64,000 bases of DNA from Pyrocephalus nanus (taxonomy: Eukaryota; Chordata; Aves; Passeriformes; Tyrannidae): positions 38,254,232 through 38,318,231 of the forward strand of contig CM076267.1 of the NCBI GenBank assembly GCA_038380795.1. Reading direction: 5' to 3'. Under the pieces are notes generated by a model that saw only the letters and a program-made list of their open reading frames with translations, did no database searches and had not been told where the DNA came from. Of this stretch, positions 56,901-64,000 are shown in pieces. The translations under genes and the position numbers were made by a program. Positions within the stretch are counted from its first letter, which is position 1, and every line of letters begins with the position of its first letter.

Positions 56901-59900
56901 TGGGGTTCTCTTCACACACAGAAAAATTCAGTTTAATCCTATATTTAAATATTCTTCAGTTCATACAGGGAAGGAAAAGAAGTGCACCACAACATTTTCT
57001 TTCTTACCAAACAAATGCCTAAACCAAGATAAATTCCACACTGTATATACAATCTTAACTTGCAGCATAAATCTTCCAGCTGTACAATTTAGAAGTAGTA
57101 ATGAGTAATATAGTCATGATAGAAATAAAGATATTCAAGTGTTTAAGATAAAATACTTCTGCACAAAGTAATTTCCTGCCATGCTACCCTGTTATGTCAG
57201 TTTGGAGGGGTTTCATCTGAACTCTTATGCAGGTTGGGGCCAAAAAGAAGGTCCTGAATGTTAATACAAATTAGCTGGATATCTTCAGCCAGCAACATTT
57301 AAGTCTCAAGCAGAGGCTCCCATTAAATTCTAAACTGTGACAGTATCTCTAAAATATCTGGTTGAATTCCAGAGGCCAGGAAAGATATTTTCCAGAATTG
57401 GCCATTCACTGATATCCTTATCCCCTAAACAATTAAAAAAAAAAAAAAAAAAAAGTTCAGAATTCTTCATTTCCAAGCTTGGAAATATGAGAAGGTAAAT
57501 TCAGGTTTAAAGTCACTACACATTGCAAAGTCACAGTGTAACAGTTAATATGGAAATGAAGTTTTCCAACACAATGATTGGCTTTTGTTGGGCTTTGTTT
57601 GGGTTTTAGGGGATTTTGGGGGTTTTTGTTGGTTGTTGGTTTGGGTTTTTTTGAACATTAAGAATTCATCAATCCAGAGTAGGAAAGAGAGACTGACAAG
57701 AACCTCAGTGTGGAAAGGAGGAAATTCAGAAAGTTATTGAAAAAGCAGAACTAAATTTCTTCCCTTACACACATTACTAAGAGCTTTTACACCAGTTCTT
57801 CAACATAATGGTTTGATGCCTCCAGACAGCTCAATCAATCACATTGTTTGAAACAAGCTGCACACAGCTTTCATAAGACCCAATAACTCTGCAATCTCTG
57901 AGTGGAAAGCTGTAAACAGAAATAAAAGGAGACATGCCTCAAATAGCATAGAGTATAAAACCAGGGGGTTTACACCTTTTTTTTTTTTTTTTTTTTGGAA
58001 AATGCACCTATTTCTCTATTACAGACACACACACACTACAAAGTAAAAGAAACAAATGACAAGATTAAAAAAAAAAAAAAAAAAAAAGGCAAAATGCAAA
58101 ACGACAGCTCTGTCATTTTAGTGGGCTGCATTTAAAGTACCACAGCAAGCCCTTCAGCCACGCAGAGTTTGCAGCTCTGACAAAAATGGCTGAAACATCT
58201 GGAGCAGAAATAGATGCAGCAGATTTCTGTTCCTTGTTGGAGCAGTTTCTGCCAGTGTAGCTACACCACAGTTACCACTGCACTCCGAAACAAACACACA
58301 GCCCCACTCAATAGATGCAGGATTTCTAAAATTCCATGTACTTTCTGGGGTTCTGTTTAGTATTAATCAGTGAGGCTGCAGCACAGAACTACACAGAATA
58401 GGCACAGATTTCATAACTGTTTTACAAAACTAACAGTATTGATCTGAGGAGCCACTGAACACTCAAAAATCAGAGGCCCACTACGGGCCCATCATCTTGA
58501 AAAAAATACATCTTTATCTGCAAGGCTACAGAGTATCTCAAAACTAAATAAGACTACTATATTTTAGCTATTTCTTAATATTTTGTGGGTTTTTTTTACT
58601 CAGATATTAAGACTTTATTGGTCACACTAGTCTGCTTTATTGGAGAAATAGGATGAGACAACGAAATGTAAGAACACTTGCTGGCACTTATCCCTTCCAG
58701 AAGCATAAAGGGATTTCTGAACTTAAAGGAAACATCTTTTGATCCCACAGAGCAGCAGTGAAAATCCTTTCTTTATTAGCACATTTATCAGCACCAAGTT
58801 CTTGGCTGGTTCTTCATGTTCTGCTTTGTGCAGTTAAGAGCAGAAAGAACAAAACCCTTCAGAATGGCTTCAGTCTCACAGATGCCTTCTTTAGACATCT
58901 GCACTATCCTGTGAAATCAGTCTCTTTGTGGACACAATGCATTTCAGGGGTCTAAACACGGACAGGTGTTTAAATGCAGAGTTGCAGTTGCACAGAAATA
59001 CAGGCCAAGGAGCAGCAAAGCTTCACCATCAGGTTTCTTCATGTTAGGAAAACACTTGGCCTTATTTCTTTTTGCCACTTCTGTCCCTCTGTTCCCCACT
59101 GAAAATAAGTGTCTTTTGGCATTCTTGCCTTCTCCCACCAGCATCTCTAATGGGCTAGCTATTTACCTCACTGCAGCTAATAAGATCTGTCGTTTTATTG
59201 CTGTTTTATGTGTTACACACATCAGATTTTTCATCTGCTGGCAGGAAGCCTGAGCAATGTGTCCTCAGTGAGGTTTCACTTATTTCCCCTCATTGCTTCC
59301 TGAAGAAGCTACACACAAATAATCATTCACAGTGGTTTTTTTTTTTTTGTTTTTTTTTTTTTTTTTTTTTTTTTTTGCAGAGTGCTTTGGGCAAATGTGT
59401 CACATTGAGTTATTCTGCTCTCTGATAAATATTTGAACCTGGAAAAAAAAAAAAAAAACCAACATTGAAGCCAAGATAGACAGTTTGAAAGTAATAGATC
59501 CTTGGAGGAAAGTAGAGCAGCCTTGAAAAAAAGAATTACAGCCTAAGGTAGGCACATTAAAAGTCCAGCAAATCTCATGGCAGGCACTGTGAGCATATCC
59601 AGCACGGTCATGAAAGAGATATCTAGCAGTAATTTTGTAGAAAAGGGCAATTTTGACCAGCTCAAGTTGATTTCGAGAACAAACCACCACATGAGATTCC
59701 ATTATGATTCTTCAGAAGCCTCCCCCACAGGGTGCAGTCCTGTCCCTCCCAGGTGTGCTGCTCTGAGAGGGAACAGTGTAGAAAAGTTTGGGGGATTGGT
59801 GCAGCAATGAGATGTCATAAAAGCAGCAGATTTAGAGTTCTGCTCACTGCCTTTCTATAGGGCGAGCAGTCATGTTACAGGCTCTGCTTTTAACTCTTAA

Positions 59901-62900
59901 TAATTTATTAAGGAGAAAGGAAATCCAACACTATTATGAGTTTTGAGCCAAGACTGAGTCTCCAGAAAGTACTATAACATTGCAGGTTAGCATAAGGACA
60001 GAAATGATGGTAATATATTAGCTTAATTCCCCATTGCCCTTCTCTTACACAGAAAGTGCTTACAATGAGTTTCTTTCTCTTTACGAAAGAGGGAATTTGT
60101 AGAACATTAGAGAAATGAAAATTAACCCTCACACACCTCTATGAGCATACCTTTCTTATCCCCCCCCAGTAATGTCATTTAAACATTAAGCAGCAAAGGG
60201 ATAGCATGGAGTTTTTCAAAGGTAATTTTGCTATTAAAAATCAGACTCAGTGCTATTCACTGAAGAAAATGAGCTAAAACATTGGGATGAGCAGGACCTC
60301 ACATTCACAAGCTCAGAATACTGACAACACCACAACAACATCCTGATTTAACCAGTCAGTTCTAGTCACACATGCTGGAATTTGCTTGTATAATGTGCCT
60401 ATCTACTTTACAATTACTTTGTTACACTTATAATTTCTTACTGTTAGGACCTCACTTAGTATTGTCTTCTTTATGCTGATAACATCAAATTTAAGAGCCA
60501 CGGTGCCAAAAACAAATGGAAGAGGCTGTTAAAAGAGACCTGGATTTTTGCAGCCCTGGTTTCAGCAAAAGGTTTATTCTATATAGGAAAATCAGTCTCA
60601 GTCTAGCTTAACTCATATATTCTCACTGTGAATCTGACTCTTGCAAATGCTTCATCACATATCAGTTGATTAAAATCAGGGTATGGAAGTAAAAATGATC
60701 ACTTGAACTTTTTTTTTCCTTTTAAGTGACTTTTTAAATGCTACTTCTTGCAGGCCTAAGTTTATAGGAGAATATCTTTGCAGGGTAAATACTAATACCT
60801 TTTGAACACTCATTCAATAAAATAAAACTTGCAGTTTGTTTTGAAACCAACCTGTGGTAACTCAGGACTTCAGGACTAACAAACTATTGCATTCAAAAAG
60901 CTGCTTATTGAAAATAACATTATTTCATTTTTTATGAATACAGTGGCACAGAACACAAATAGTGACCAAACAGGTCTCCCTATAATTTCAGCTTTATCTT
61001 CAATGCAATGCATCAAAAAAACCTAAAAATTTAAGACCTAAGTCTTTAGAAGAAACCCAAAGAAATACCTGAGCAGAGTATCAAGCAGCTATAAATGTGA
61101 ATTACAAAACATCATAAATGGACTAGACTGACTCTCCATTTCCACCTCATGAACCCACTCTTCCAAATAAATTGGTGTTCTAATAAGTCATCTGCAACCA
61201 GTCAAACCACCCAGAAAATATAAATTCAGATGTAAAAGTGGAACTCAGACTTGTAAAACTGAGTGAAGTTCCAAAGCTTTCAGTAAATTAATGTTTAGAA
61301 CACAGTATTTCAATAAGCTTTAATTCAGGCCTATCACGACCTACAACTGCAACTTTGTTCCCTCTTTCTCTCCCATCTTTTTGGTATTAGCTCATGTCCT
61401 TGATCTTAAATTTGCTGGTGACACATCAGGCAAGGACAGTGTCTTCACAAGTTGATGCAGCACAGTGGGCACTTGAGTGCAACTTGAGCTTTTGACTTCA
61501 TCAACACATGCAAATGCTGTGAGTTCATTTAAAGTCTGAGCATGTACATGTTTTTAAATTTGAGTTTTTGCAAAAACATCAGTATTGGGCAGTTATCTAC
61601 ATCCTTAATTTATCCCAGCTGACATGAAATCCATCAGGACTCTCACACAGTGACCAAAATCAAGGCTTCTGGAATTTTATGGCCACATACCTCAATCTAA
61701 TTCCTACAGTTTGAAATCACTTGAATGAACTTTGAAGTTGTGCTAAGTAATAATGTCTTGGGTCATTAACTTTAACACTGCCAGCCTGCCCTCGTGATTG
61801 CATTTACTTTAATTAATGTAAGTTGGTCATTAATGGCACACTTAACAGAAAGGGCTGCTTTAGCATATTGCCAGTTCCTAACAAAGAAAGCAATCTCAAA
61901 GTGCTTCAAGCAAGACTGGACATCAGCTCTTGCAGGTGAGCATGTAGAGACAAAGACTCACCCACCATTTTTTTATTTTTTTTCTTAATTTAGGTATAAC
62001 AGGTTTAATTGTCGTGATAGAAACACAGCCCACATTTTATCACATTTCCTTTGATTTTTACAATACTAAATTGCATTCATTATAAAAAGCCTAAGCATAC
62101 ATCCAGTGATTCCATGCAAGATTATTAAACTACTAGATGGAGAAATGTTGTCCTACCACAGCAGGACTGGTTTTTTTTTTTTTTTTTTTTTTTTGCCAGA
62201 ACACTTATATTCCAACCTAATTCTCCCCTCACACATCTATTGAAAGGTTTCAATTTCTGGTAAAAATTTTGACCAAGTCAAACTTCAATCAAGGGACGAA
62301 TGTCTTCAAAACAGCTTTATGCAATCTTTCATAAGGTTTTCAGGGGAAAAAAAAATTAAAAAAAAGAAAATCCTCCCACTACCAGAAATAAACATACACA
62401 GTAAGTACAGAAATATGGGATACAGTAGAAAGCTCAATGTCTAAATACTCTGTTTTGTAAAAGTACTAATCTGCATGGTGACTTGGAACTTGAATACTGC
62501 TTACTACATTTTCCAAAGCCAACAGAGATTTCTTCTGTGTAAATGTAATATTTAAACAAAATATTTTAGGAAAAAACCTCATTGACAGACCTGAATTAGT
62601 GATCTGAACTGGGTGGCTGTAAAACACACCTCACTGACACAAGACACAATTTGATGCCAGAATGACGCATGAGGCAGAGCTGATACACAAAACAGGAAAC
62701 CAAAAGGAAGCTCATCAAGGGAAAAAAATAATTTCCTTGATTCTTCCTTCTCCATCCTGAAAGGAAGAAATGAAAATACAGACCTACTTAGGGCTGCGTG
62801 ACATTGTCACAGGATTCATTACCACAAATGTTTTCACTGGCAGACAATGAGAGACTAAAGACGGAGGAAGAACAAGAAATAATTCCAGATATAAGATTTC

Positions 62901-64000
62901 TTTTGGATGATTCAGAAAGCCATTTGTCTGCCAGCATTAAGAGCAATTTACTCTGAGAACCATCTGTGGAAGATAACTGCACCTGAGGCCTGGCAAAAAG
63001 CACATTTCTCTTTTAATGACTCATTAGCTCACTTTCTCCTCTGAGAATAATAAAGCTTCCATTCCTGTCTTAGAAAGGAGGTGAAACATTTGGAGAAAGT
63101 GAGAGAAAAATGGCAAAAACCAAAGGGACGGCAAAGAAAATGACAAAAAATGTGTTGGAGAGGGAGAAGCGCCACATCCACCTCCCAATAACCTTGATTT
63201 TTGTAGTTATTTCCTTCCATAAGATTGTTCCCTCCATCAGAAGAGGGATGAAGGATTCATCTGGAGATATTAAGTGTCAAGAACGGGTGGGTGGCAGTCC
63301 CTTCAGGCATCTGTAACCAGGGAGGAATCTCAGAAGCACCTCCAAGTCCCTGCACGTTGATCAATGTACCATCTCTGGCTCTGCAGGCAGGCTCTGACAG
63401 AGCTACACAGTGTGCTCTACTCCTGCTTGGCAACTTGGTTTTTTCATCACAGTCTCAAGCACTAACAAAGAAAGCCTGTGTTTAGATTAAATGCAGAGGT
63501 ACAAAAGTGGCAGTGTATTTTAAAGGATAGTCTATGTTTGGGAGGGATAATTATAACAATGTGAATAATCCTAGAAACTGTTTACATGCTTGACATGAGA
63601 AATCAAGTGGTTGCAGACACTCAAAACATTTACCACCTGAAATCCAGCTTTCCTAAGTACAACCTGGAGCTGGAAAATCAGCTTAAACAGACAAGGAGGG
63701 AGAGAACTCAGATAAAATTAGGTGGAATTAGTCACTACAGGAATCATAGCAAGACAGCCAGCCTGCAGAGGGGACAAGCAGTCACAATGTTTTCTCCCAG
63801 CTGTCAGTGCCAAGAGATATCACAAGGTGGGATCCCTCTATTGCCACACCACCCTGATCCTGCCCACTTGACTTCATTATAATCCTCCTTTCTCCTGACT
63901 GCCCAGAACAGTGGATACCACCCGAGGAAATGCTGCCCCTAACGTGGGAGTTACTTGGCATGGAAATCACTCCTTAGCTCTCACATGGGAATGCATTTCT
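50946..64000. other. AT-rich non-coding stretch, no gene supported
   Basis: No exon, RNA gene or further LTR is recognised. Homopolymers are frequent: T runs near 54510-54524, 57978-57996, 59336-59376 and 62170-62194, and A runs near 57434-57453 and 58069-58087. G/T-only tracts lie at about 53995-54077 and 57580-57653. An ACAC run lies near 58024-58036. Open frames are short and frequently overlap on opposite strands. Confidence 0.55.

Noticed and set aside
1..64000. CRISPR arrays, tRNA or rRNA genes, bacterial operons
   Set aside because: No regularly spaced repeats with spacers, no tRNA-like cloverleaf and no bacterial gene organisation were seen. The window is vertebrate DNA.

Overview
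The window looks like vertebrate nuclear DNA, most likely from a bird and probably a passerine. It is AT-rich and almost gene-free. It carries CR1-type LINE ends, several avian-style solitary LTRs and two nearly full-length class III (ERV-L / spuma-like) endogenous retroviruses. The bird assignment is inferred from the repeat families and was not tested against a database.

Layout: positions 97-203 look like the last coding exon of an unrecognised plus-strand gene, followed by a possible 3' UTR with polyadenylation signals. The rest of the window has no host gene that I can support. Solitary LTRs lie at 8466-9060, 10120-10539 and 49714-50052. CR1 ends lie near 30130-30171 (plus) and 50863-50945 (minus). 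A very decayed LINE-like reverse transcriptase fragment may sit at 7480-7671.

The two ERVs are in the same orientation, 9.65 kb apart. Element 1 (18649-26024, target duplication CTTGG) has two 1109-bp LTRs that differ at one base by eye. Its gag is intact, but pol is broken by a 127-bp deletion, the resulting frameshift and a further stop. Element 2 (35675-43151, target duplication ATTTA) has LTRs of 1106 and 1103 bp with more differences. Its gag (616 codons) is open, and so is its protease-reverse transcriptase-RNase H-integrase reading frame. In both copies gag and pol share one frame and are separated by a single TAG, followed by a hairpin that can be drawn as a pseudoknot, so termination suppression is the likely route to Gag-Pol. 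Neither copy has env or a dUTPase. The primer-binding site matches the tRNA-Lys1,2 type used by foamy viruses.

The most interesting structure is inside the LTRs. Each LTR carries four tandem units of about 58 bp, and each unit centres on a CTCF-like motif on the minus strand. That gives sixteen same-orientation motifs in about 24 kb. Each LTR also has an RFX X-box-like palindrome, damaged in one of the four. If these sites are bound, the family would be a mobile source of clustered CTCF sites.

How the parts fit: element 2 could in principle supply Gag and Gag-Pol, and element 1 looks like a recent, defective relative that may have been copied in trans. All LTR comparisons were made by eye, and homopolymer lengths may contain assembly error.
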